Below, piece by piece: positions 1 to 4,840 of a DNA stretch of 5,361 nucleotides (position 1 is its first letter; each line of letters begins with the position of its first letter). The stretch comes from an uncultured beta proteobacterium (lineage in GTDB: Bacteria; Pseudomonadota; Gammaproteobacteria; Burkholderiales; Burkholderiaceae_C). The stretch covers positions 1 through 5,361 of the forward strand of contig CAIOLZ010000385.1 in assembly GCA_903859265.1 (NCBI GenBank), given 5' to 3'. The notes below the pieces were generated by a model. That model ran no database searches, was not told where the DNA came from, and was given only the letters and a program-made list of their open reading frames with translations. The position numbers and the translations under genes were made by a program.

Positions 1-742
1 CGACCGTACCGGTTGCCAGGCGACGTGCCAATTCCCACTCCTGCTGATCGACCACGCCGTCGTGGTTGAGGTCGAAGCGGCGAAGCAGTTCGCCCTGGTC
101 CTGCTTCCATTGGGCCAGCAGCACATTGACGTCGTCGTGCAAATTCAGCTCCGCATTTGCACCACCCACCGTCGTGAATTCGCCCAGCGCAAACAGGGTG
201 CGCCCGCCGTGCAGCAATTCCTCCACCTGCTTGATGTTGTCCACATACCGGGTGCTGACCTCTGCGCCTATGACTTCTGCATAGTCGGGATCTACCGTGC
301 ATTGGCCGCTGCCGTCGTCGAGATCGAAGGTTGCGCTGCTTGTGCCGCTATCAACCTCACGCCATTGCCTGTCCTTGCCGGCTTCGCGCTCATAGACCTG
401 GTATCGGTACCAGATACACGCGGTTTTGCTCAGCGGGCTGAAGATCAGGTTACTCGCAACAGTGCGGCCCTGCAATTCCACGTAGCCCTGTGCTGCAGAG
501 GCAATGCGTGAGGTGGGAATATCGGCGATGGACCGTGCGCGGCGCAAGGTCGCCGCCCAGACCAGCAGGGCGACAGCGCAAGCCAGGGTCAGCGCTACCA
601 GCGCCCAATGGCGACCAGGGTCGCTTGCGTCAGCCCGCTTGCTGAATGCACCCAACGCCAAATAGGCAGCCCCGATGTAGATGCCTGCAATCAGGCCTTT
701 GAAATGCGTGCTGCGCCACCAGCGCAGGCTTGTCAGTTCCAC
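1..742 (-). CDS. GIDE-domain membrane protein with EF-hand loop (C-terminus outside window)
   Basis: A minus-strand frame stays open from a GTG at 742-740 to the window edge, giving 247 visible residues. Residues about 15-33 and 46-64 are hydrophobic and look like two membrane segments. The part from about residue 72 (IADIPTSRI, YVELQGRT, PLSKTACIWYRYQVYE) resembles the GIDE domain, named after the eukaryotic mitochondrial E3 ligase MUL1/GIDE. Bacterial members usually lack a RING finger, and none is visible here, so 'E3 ligase' should not be read as a function. Residues 224-235 (DLNHDGVVDQQE) are a complete EF-hand calcium loop. The GTG is the first usable start after the LemA stop, which lies in the same frame 12 bp upstream; AAGG about 8 bases before it could serve as ribosome binding site. 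Cotranscription with lemA fits the frequent pairing of these families. Function unknown; the domain call is made by eye. Confidence 0.8.
   Translation of the reverse strand, partial: MELTSLRWWRSTHFKGLIAGIYIGAAYLALGAFSKRADASDPGRHWALVALTLACAVALLVWAATLRRARSIADIPTSRIASAAQGYVELQGRTVASNLIFSPLSKTACIWYRYQVYEREAGKDRQWREVDSGTSSATFDLDDGSGQCTVDPDYAEVIGAEVSTRYVDNIKQVEELLHGGRTLFALGEFTTVGGANAELNLHDDVNVLLAQWKQDQGELLRRFDLNHDGVVDQQEWELARRLATGTV
38..73 (-). other. EF-hand calcium-binding loop encoded in the GIDE-domain protein
   Basis: Residues 224-235 of the visible protein form a canonical 12-residue EF-hand loop. Asp at position 1, Asn at 3, Asp at 5, Gly at 6, a hydrophobic Val at 8, Asp at 9 and Glu at 12 are all present. 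It is flanked by helix-like segments (GELLRRF before, WELARRLA after). Every liganding side chain of the classical loop is met, so calcium binding is plausible. Whether a second EF-hand follows cannot be seen, because the gene runs off the window. Confidence 0.75.
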
Positions 743-754
743 CGCCGACCTTGC

Positions 755-1321
755 TCAAGCCTTGAAACGTGCACCCACGTCCACGTCCTGCAGTTCTTCG
801 GCACTGAATCGGAGCAATTCAAAGTCTTTGAAATTGAACAACCGTGCCACCAGCACGCCGGGAAACTGCGCGATCCGCACGTTGTTGATATTGACCGATT
901 CGTTGTAAAACTCGCGCCTGTCAGCGATGCCACTTTCAAGACTGCTGATACGGGCCTGCAGTTGGATAAATTGTTCGTTGGCCTTGAGGTCGGGGTAATT
1001 TTCGGCCAGCGCAAAAAGGCGACCCAGGCCGCTGCGCAAACCGCTTTCAGCCACACCAACCGCTGCCACGTTTTGCGACTCGCGGGCCGCTGAGACCTGG
1101 GCACGTGCCGCAATCACCTTCTCCAGCGTAGCCTGCTCGTACTGCATGTACTGCTTGCAGGTATCGACGAGTTTGGGCAGTTCATCATGGCGCTGCTTGA
1201 GCAGCACATCGATATTGGACCAGGCCTTGGACACTGCATTCTTGACTTCCACCAGCCCGTTGTAAACGCTGATCAGGTAGAGCCCCAGTACCGCCAACAC
1301 AACCCAGAAAACGACTCCCAT
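755..1321 (-). CDS. lemA: LemA family membrane protein
   Basis: A 188-residue protein, a normal length for the LemA family. Residues about 3-19 form one N-terminal membrane segment. They are followed by the family signature: YNGLVEVKNAV and KAWSNIDVLLKQRHDELPKLV at 20-52, LFALAENYPDLKANEQFIQLQ at 102-122, and RREFYNESVN at 135-144, with FPG at 153-155. The rest is mostly amphipathic helix, expected outside the membrane. Two adjacent ATGs (1324-1322 and 1321-1319) compete as start. I chose the second because the AAGGAG at 1333-1328 lies six bases before it and only three before the first. An upstream ATG at 1351 would add ten polar residues before the membrane segment and has no ribosome binding site. 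The molecular role of LemA proteins is not settled. The neighbour 12 bp downstream, a GIDE-domain membrane protein, is a common companion, so a shared envelope role is likely. Confidence 0.93.
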   Translation of the reverse strand: MGVVFWVVLAVLGLYLISVYNGLVEVKNAVSKAWSNIDVLLKQRHDELPKLVDTCKQYMQYEQATLEKVIAARAQVSAARESQNVAAVGVAESGLRSGLGRLFALAENYPDLKANEQFIQLQARISSLESGIADRREFYNESVNINNVRIAQFPGVLVARLFNFKDFELLRFSAEELQDVDVGARFKA

Positions 1322-1327
1322 CATTTG

Positions 1328-1333
1328 CTCCTT
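1328..1333 (-). promoter_or_regulatory. Ribosome binding site of lemA (decides the start)
   Basis: On the minus strand AAGGAG is followed by CAA and two ATGs in a row. Spacing is three bases to the first ATG and six to the second, which favours the second ATG at 1321. Confidence 0.75.
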
Positions 1334-1413
1334 ATCGAGACATGTATGCACCTACGGACTGCATGAGTGTACGGGGGAAACTTCGTCCTAAAGCGTGTGT
1401 GTAGCAGCCCCAT

Positions 1414-2772
1414 TTAAACGCCTGCGGGTTTACTGCTCCGCAGTGCGCTCACACATGCCGCCACAATGGCGAGTACGGCAGCAACACCGCACATCCAGAC
1501 GGTTGGTGCGGTGTGGTTGAGGTTGAAGATAAGGGCGACGGCTACTGCACCGATGGACTGCCCGACGGTGCGCCCCATGGACTGCAATCCCGAAGCGCCA
1601 CCGCTGCGTTCACGCGGCGCGCTGCCAATGATGACGCGATTGTTGGGCGACTGAAAAATTCCAAATCCCAGACCACACAGCGCCACCCGCCAGCCAATGC
1701 TCCAGTTGCCAGGATCACTGCCCAGCGTCGTCAATGATGCAAGCCCGGTGCCAAAAATGAACAGACCCACACTGCAGACGCGCTCGGGTGCGAAGCGGTC
1801 GGACAAGCGGCCCGCCCAGGGGGCAATAAGCGCAGTGGCCAGCGGCCATGGCGTCATTAAAAGCCCGGTCTCGCTACCGGATCGGCCCAGGTTTTGCTCA
1901 AAGAAAAAGGGCATCGCCAGCATTCCCAGCGCCTGGGCGGCAAAGGAACTGACAGAGGTCACCATCGAGAGCGCGAAGACAGGCATCCTCAGCAGATCAA
2001 TCGGCAACATAGGTTCTGCCAGACCACGCTCATACCGCACAAACAGTGCACCAAAAGCCAATCCGATCAGCGTCAGCGCTATTGCAATGTGGCTTTGCCC
2101 AGCTTGGCCCCATTCGGCCAGACCGAAGATCAACGGGCCGAACGTGAGCGCATTGAGCACAATGCTTTGCGTATTGAGACTTCTGCCGCTAGCCGGTGTC
2201 ACGGGCAGGTAGCGGGCGGCAAGCAGGCTGGCCAGCAGACCCAGCGGCAAGTTGATAAGGAATAGCCATTGCCAGTGCGCCAACGCCAGAATGCCCGAGG
2301 CGATGCTGGGTCCTGCAACGGACCCGCCGGCCACCACCAGCGACATGGCACCAACACCTGCGCCCAGCTTGGCGCGCGGATAAATAAACCGGACCAGCGC
2401 AATATTGACGCTCAGCATGCCGGCGGCACCCAGTCCCTGAAGCACACGGGCGGCCGCCAGTACCCCGATGGAATGTGCCTGTGCGCAGGCCAGGGACGCC
2501 AGCGTAAAAATCAGCAGCCCCCAGCCGTAAATCCGTTTGTAGCCCAGGCTGTCGCCCAGCGCTGCCGAAGGCAAAAGAGCGACCGTGATTGCAAGCTGGT
2601 AGGCATTGACAATCCATATCGATTCGGCAGCCGTTATGCCCAAGTCCTGCCCAATAGTGGGCAGGGCAACATTGACGATGGAGACATCGAGCACGGCCAT
2701 CGACATGGCGATGGCAATTGCCAGAAATGCCCAACGGCGTTGGGCAATGGGAAGGCCATCTGTGATCAGCAT
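1414..2772 (-). CDS. DHA2-type MFS drug efflux transporter
   Basis: A 452-residue, strongly hydrophobic protein with the pattern of the major facilitator superfamily, drug:H+ antiporter type, usually proton-driven export of toxic compounds across the inner membrane. Visible motifs are LDVSIVNVALPTIG at 28-41 (motif D1 of the DHA2/14-helix group), GDSLGYKR at 73-80 (motif A, loop 2-3), RVLQGLG at 109-115 (motif B) and GGSVAGP at 149-155 continuing to G160 (antiporter motif C, helix 5). Length and motifs resemble the EmrB/QacA/SmvA/YebQ group. Substrate cannot be read from sequence, and no EmrA-like partner lies beside it, so it probably works alone. The ATG at 2772 starts just before the first helix; the ribosome binding site is weak (GGA five bases upstream of the ATG on the minus strand). 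It is separated by 122 bp from the lectin gene and by about 90 bp from lemA, so it is probably a unit of its own. A possible operator lies at 2806-2820. Confidence 0.93.
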   Translation of the reverse strand: MLITDGLPIAQRRWAFLAIAIAMSMAVLDVSIVNVALPTIGQDLGITAAESIWIVNAYQLAITVALLPSAALGDSLGYKRIYGWGLLIFTLASLACAQAHSIGVLAAARVLQGLGAAGMLSVNIALVRFIYPRAKLGAGVGAMSLVVAGGSVAGPSIASGILALAHWQWLFLINLPLGLLASLLAARYLPVTPASGRSLNTQSIVLNALTFGPLIFGLAEWGQAGQSHIAIALTLIGLAFGALFVRYERGLAEPMLPIDLLRMPVFALSMVTSVSSFAAQALGMLAMPFFFEQNLGRSGSETGLLMTPWPLATALIAPWAGRLSDRFAPERVCSVGLFIFGTGLASLTTLGSDPGNWSIGWRVALCGLGFGIFQSPNNRVIIGSAPRERSGGASGLQSMGRTVGQSIGAVAVALIFNLNHTAPTVWMCGVAAVLAIVAACVSALRSSKPAGV

Positions 2773-2805
2773 GATTCCAACGTTGAGTTGGCTCGATGGT
2801 AAGCG

Positions 2806-2820
2806 TCAAACGTTTTTTGA
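2806..2820. promoter_or_regulatory. Possible operator upstream of the MFS gene
   Basis: TCAAA, five bases, TTTGA form a perfect 5-bp inverted repeat, ending 34 bp upstream of the transporter ATG. Inside it is the palindrome AAACGTTT (2808-2815), and the core AACGTT recurs at 2779-2784, just upstream of the start. Drug-efflux genes are often controlled by TetR, MarR or LysR-type regulators binding such sites, but no regulator gene lies in the window. Short AT-rich palindromes also arise by chance. Confidence 0.3.
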
Positions 2821-2853
2821 ATCGTTTCTGCCGGGTATGTAGAAGCTCTGGGG

Positions 2854-2873
2854 GCCAGGCCCATATGCCTGGC
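2854..2873. terminator. Possible terminator hairpin between the lectin and MFS genes
   Basis: GCCAGGC, a six-base loop and GCCTGGC form a perfect GC-rich 7-bp stem, 22 bp past the lectin stop codon. On the minus strand it is not followed by a run of T, so it is at best a weak or Rho-assisted terminator. It overlaps a second palindrome, TGGCGCCA (2870-2877). Confidence 0.3.
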
Positions 2874-2894
2874 GCCAGCCATACTGCGTTTGGG

Positions 2895-3482
2895 TTATTG
2901 CTGGGGATGCCAGAACTGCAGCGCTTTGGGCTGGCAGTCATCGATCACGATGGCAGCGCCATCACGCTCGGCAAAACGCAGGTGTTCGATGTCCCGCGCG
3001 TGCCAATGCTCCCATGTCTTGCGTCGTTCCCAGTCGCCTTCATGCTCATGCTCGTGGTCCATCTCGCCAACCCACTCTGGCATCACCATCAGGCATCTTC
3101 CGGACGCGACCTCCTGGATGCGTCCGTCGTCATACACACGGAAACGCTGATTGGCCCCGAAGTGGCATTGCCACAGCTGCACCGGTGTTCCGTCCTGCTT
3201 GCCATTTCCACGCACGTCCAGGCACAGCCCACCGGTACCGACAATCGCACTGGTGCCATCAACATTGTGCGTCACCGTCCAACGCTGATTTTCCCGACCG
3301 TGACAGCGCCAGAGAAATACCGGCGTTCCATCGCCCTTCTGGTCTCCTTTTGCATCCATGCAAAACTGGTTGCCGCCAGGCGCAGACCGAATCGTCAGCC
3401 CGTTGCCGAACTGATCCGCAAAAGAAGTAGCAGCGCAAGCCCAGAGAACGGCTATCGCCATGAGTTTCATAAAGTGTTTCAT
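2895..3482 (-). CDS. Secreted ricin-type beta-trefoil lectin-like protein
   Basis: A 195-residue exported protein. Residues 1-22 are a signal peptide (two Lys, hydrophobic core, likely cleavage after SFA). The mature part has three ricin-B-type repeats: C41-x-D43...W58-x-C60...NQRW at 65-68; C87-x-D89...W104-x-C106...NQRF at 111-114; C130...C183...QFW at 189-191. The paired cysteines probably form one disulfide per lobe. Such domains usually bind sugars, so an extracytoplasmic glycan-binding role is likely; no enzymatic domain is attached. The third lobe is unusual: it has Met where the others have Asp, and about 34 extra residues rich in His, Glu and Trp (within about 135-177). The start is the ATG at 3482; a TTG nine bases upstream is possible, but adds only MEC to the signal peptide. 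The gene follows a WXXGXW lipoprotein gene by 41 bp, so the two are probably cotranscribed. The partner glycan is unknown. Confidence 0.87.
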   Translation of the reverse strand: MKHFMKLMAIAVLWACAATSFADQFGNGLTIRSAPGGNQFCMDAKGDQKGDGTPVFLWRCHGRENQRWTVTHNVDGTSAIVGTGGLCLDVRGNGKQDGTPVQLWQCHFGANQRFRVYDDGRIQEVASGRCLMVMPEWVGEMDHEHEHEGDWERRKTWEHWHARDIEHLRFAERDGAAIVIDDCQPKALQFWHPQQ

Positions 3483-3523
3483 ACATTCCAATTCAAAGTT
3501 GCCAATTTGTGTTCGAAAAATAC

Positions 3524-3865
3524 TCAGTCCGGACGCCAGTGCCCTTCCTGAAATTGCCAGACTCCGTGATCACCCTGACTCCACCTGGCACCAACCCAGT
3601 GCTCGTGGTCATGGTGTTTCTCCCAGTGACCGTCTTGCCATTGGTGCGAATGGCCATCCCAGCGCCAATGCCCATAAACCCAGAAGTACTCGTGGCTCGG
3701 CGGCGCCGATATCACCTCGACACGTGGTGGTGGCGGTGCGACCGGTGCCACCATTTCGATGGCAGGTGGGGTGAACCGCACACTGGGTGGCGTCACCACG
3801 CATGCGCTTAGCCCTAGTACCAAAGACAGTGTTGCAAATGTTGAAGCAATAGTTTTCATGGACAT
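3524..3865 (-). CDS. Small WXXGXW-repeat lipoprotein, His/Trp-rich
   Basis: A 113-residue lipoprotein. Residues 1-21 are a signal peptide ending in the lipobox LSAC, so Cys22 would be lipidated; position +2 is Val, not Asp, which favours the outer membrane. Residues 26-56 are a Pro-rich linker. The rest carries W-x(2-4)-G-x-W type units (WVYGHW at 62-67, WQDGHW at 76-81, WVGARW at 90-95, WQFQEGHW at 103-110) with many His (SHEY, HSHQW, HHDHEHW). This matches the YXWGXW/WXXGXW repeat family of proteobacterial lipoproteins, some annotated as BcpO-related. Their role is unknown; the aromatic and His content is compatible with binding polysaccharide or metal. The ATG at 3865 has AGG eight bases upstream; an ATG two codons later is also possible. 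It is the first gene of a likely pair with the downstream lectin gene. Confidence 0.87.
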   Translation of the reverse strand: MSMKTIASTFATLSLVLGLSACVVTPPSVRFTPPAIEMVAPVAPPPPRVEVISAPPSHEYFWVYGHWRWDGHSHQWQDGHWEKHHDHEHWVGARWSQGDHGVWQFQEGHWRPD

Positions 3866-3942
3866 GAGTGTTACCTGAAATGTTGATGGTCAATCTTCAA
3901 ATTTCTGATTGGCCAGGGTTGCCGGACAAGTAAAAACGGTTC

Positions 3943-3964
3943 GTCATACAGTGGTATGCATGAC
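3943..3964. repeat. Nested inverted repeat, possible operator
   Basis: CATAC, four bases, GTATG (3945-3958) is a perfect 5-bp inverted repeat. Around it GTCAT (3943-3947) and ATGAC (3960-3964) form a second, slightly offset pair. It lies about 80 bp upstream of the lipoprotein gene and about 200 bp upstream of the heptad-repeat gene. A regulator site is possible, but the arms are short. Confidence 0.3.
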
Positions 3965-4119
3965 TTCCATTTTTGGGATGCTTCCAACTAGTAGTAACAC
4001 CTTTGGTGCAATACCGGTTTACAGCGAGCATATTTAAATTTGGGCGGTAAGAATCTCTCGTTACAACCATTTACACAAGCTATGTCTGCTGGGCTTGGAC
4101 ACTTGCCGTTACTCCAATT

Positions 4120-4140
4120 ATCAGACGCTCACCGTCTGAT
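4120..4140 (+). repeat. Perfect 8-bp inverted repeat in the leader of the heptad-repeat gene
   Basis: ATCAGACG, a five-base loop (CTCAC) and CGTCTGAT form a perfect stem. It ends 24 bp before the ATG at 4165 and 14 bp before the GGAG ribosome binding site. No T-run follows, so it is not a terminator. It could be a repressor or activator site or an mRNA leader hairpin that protects or controls the message. Confidence 0.6.
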
Positions 4141-4164
4141 GCAACCCTCAACACGGAGTAATTT

Positions 4165-4596
4165 ATGACAATCAAACTCGCTATCAAATCCACTGTCCTG
4201 GCCACAATATTGCTTAGCGCTTCATTGGGCGTTATGGCACAGACGAACCAGCAAGGTCAGGATACCCAGCAGATTCGGCAGGATGGTCAGCAAATCCGCA
4301 ATGACCGCCAGCAGATCGGTAACGACCGAAGCCAGATAAGTACCGACAAATCCCAGATTTCTAAAGACCAACAGCGCATTCAAAGAGAGCAGGCCCGGGC
4401 AGCGCAAGATCGCAAAAACGGTGACTTCAAGGATGCGCACAAGGAAGACAAGCACATCAATGCCAATGAGAGACAGATTCACCAGGACAAAAAACAAATC
4501 CACGAAGACAAGACCCAGATCCATCAGGATAAAAAGCAAATCCATGAGGACAAGAAGCAGATCCATCAGGACCGCAAAGACCTGAAAAAACAGTGA
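4165..4596 (+). CDS. Secreted heptad-repeat protein, His/Lys/Asp/Gln-rich
   Basis: A 143-residue protein with a clear signal peptide (residues 1-25, likely cleavage after GVMA) and a very hydrophilic mature part built of seven-residue units of the form D-x-x-Q-I-x-x. Ile recurs exactly every seven residues at 37, 44, 51, 58, 65 and 72, and again at 98, 105, 112, 119, 126 and 133, ending with Leu140. The stretch 73-97 breaks the register. In the second block each Ile is followed by His (106, 113, 120, 127, 134). An elongated periplasmic or extracellular helix is likely, but Asp sits three residues after each Ile where a coiled coil would have its second hydrophobic residue, so a classic coiled coil is doubtful. 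GGAG six bases before the ATG supports the start. I do not recognise a named family; similar Asp/Arg/Ile heptad proteins occur as hypothetical exported proteins in proteobacteria. Function unknown. Confidence 0.85.
   Translation: MTIKLAIKSTVLATILLSASLGVMAQTNQQGQDTQQIRQDGQQIRNDRQQIGNDRSQISTDKSQISKDQQRIQREQARAAQDRKNGDFKDAHKEDKHINANERQIHQDKKQIHEDKTQIHQDKKQIHEDKKQIHQDRKDLKKQ
4483..4566 (+). repeat. Tandem 42-bp repeat (two 21-bp heptad units each) inside the heptad gene
   Basis: Positions 4483-4524 and 4525-4566 are two copies of a 42-bp unit that agree at 36 of 42 bases. Each encodes two heptads, QDKKQIH followed by EDK(T/K)QIH, giving the Gln/Glu alternation after each His. Four of the six differences are silent third-base changes, and the other two change one Thr codon to Lys. 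This points to an old internal duplication kept under protein-level selection. A further partial unit (QDRKDL) follows. Confidence 0.85.
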
Positions 4597-4758
4597 TTGA
4601 AGTCACTTCGAAGCTGACTGCACAAGACTTTGCCGGCAAAGATTGCTGGCAGCTTCGAGGTCCAGAGTCTGCAACGGCAGACCCAATCGGCCTGCTGATT
4701 CGCTCGGTTTTCTTGGAAGACAGGTTGCGGCCCGGCGGGTGGTTTCCGTGAGTGGCGA
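4597..4758. other. Intergenic stretch rich in inverted repeats
   Basis: Between the heptad gene and the efflux promoter lie three inverted repeats. The first is an 11-bp stem with one G-U pair (4606-4616 with 4650-4660). Inside its loop is the palindrome CTTTGCCGGCAAAG (4628-4641). The third is a perfect 6-bp stem GTCTGC/GCAGAC with loop AACG (4667-4682). No strong T-run directly follows any stem; the nearest is GGTTTTCTT near 4704. The region may be the 3' end and terminator of the heptad message, or part of a small RNA. A 52-codon frame from a GTG at 4593 also crosses it but has no ribosome binding site. Confidence 0.45.
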
Positions 4759-4780
4759 AAACTGACAATATTGTCATTTT
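4759..4780. promoter_or_regulatory. CusR/CopR-type metal-response box
   Basis: TGACAA, TA, TTGTCA form a perfect 14-bp palindrome at 4763-4776, flanked by AAAC on the left and TTTT on the right. The E. coli CusR box, as I recall it, is AAAA-TGACAA-NN-TTGTCA-TTTT, so 19 of 20 fixed bases agree. It lies 60 bp upstream of the efflux outer-membrane gene, a suitable place for activation. It suggests control by an OmpR-family heavy-metal response regulator (CusR/CopR-like), with the regulator gene outside the window. Confidence 0.7.
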
Positions 4781-4789
4781 GGTGTCAGC

Positions 4790-4816
4790 TTGACGTTGGA
4801 GACCACCCGTTACATT
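4790..4816 (+). promoter_or_regulatory. Possible promoter of the efflux gene
   Basis: TTGACG at 4790-4795 is a good -35 (five of six). The -10 is weak: TACATT at 4811-4816 with a 15-bp spacer, or CATTTA at 4813-4818 with a 17-bp spacer. A weak -10 downstream of an activator palindrome fits an activator-dependent promoter, but the exact elements are uncertain. Confidence 0.4.
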
Positions 4817-4840
4817 TACCGATCTTCAAGGAAGCTCGAT

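Larger units (their letters stand above)
3866..4164. promoter_or_regulatory. Divergent intergenic region between lipoprotein and heptad-repeat genes
   Basis: This 299-bp stretch contains no convincing gene and is visibly more AT-rich than its surroundings (for example ATATTTAAATTT around 4030-4041). It must carry the promoters of both divergent genes. I could not find a good -35/-10 pair for either. The best candidate for the plus-strand gene is TTGGAC at 4095-4100 with AATTAT at 4116-4121 and a short 15-bp spacer. For the minus strand it is TTGTCC with an AGAAAT 17 bp later, a poor -10. Two inverted repeats lie inside and are listed separately. Confidence 0.5.

Noticed and set aside
62..1093. 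Plus-strand frames of 149 and 161 codons (62-511 and 608-1093)
   Set aside because: They lie opposite the GIDE-domain gene and lemA, which have clear family signatures on the minus strand.
2189..2941. 250-codon minus-strand frame overlapping the MFS gene
   Set aside because: It is an alternative frame of the transporter gene; the Cys/Arg/Gly-rich translation has no domain, while the MFS frame carries all the family motifs.
2796..3551. 251-codon plus-strand frame opposite the lectin gene
   Set aside because: It is antisense to a gene with signal peptide, ricin repeats and paired cysteines, and its own translation shows no domain. It is a shadow frame.
4090..4106. Sigma-54-like GG...GC pattern upstream of the heptad gene
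   Set aside because: The GG and GC pairs are six, eleven or twelve bases apart rather than the ten needed, and the flanking bases do not fit the consensus.
4222..4566. 114-codon minus-strand frame rich in Leu, Val, Phe and Asp, looking like a membrane protein
   Set aside because: Its apparent hydrophobic repeats are the complement of the D-x-x-Q-I heptad codons. The plus-strand gene has a ribosome binding site, signal peptide and silent third-base changes between repeats, so the antisense frame is an artefact.
4597..4758. Standard Rho-independent terminator after the heptad gene
   Set aside because: Stems are present, but none is followed directly by a T-run, so I recorded the structure and not a confident terminator.
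4457..4777. 106-codon minus-strand frame across the heptad gene end and the intergenic region
   Set aside because: It overlaps the heptad gene antisense, has no recognised domain and would start inside the CusR-type box.
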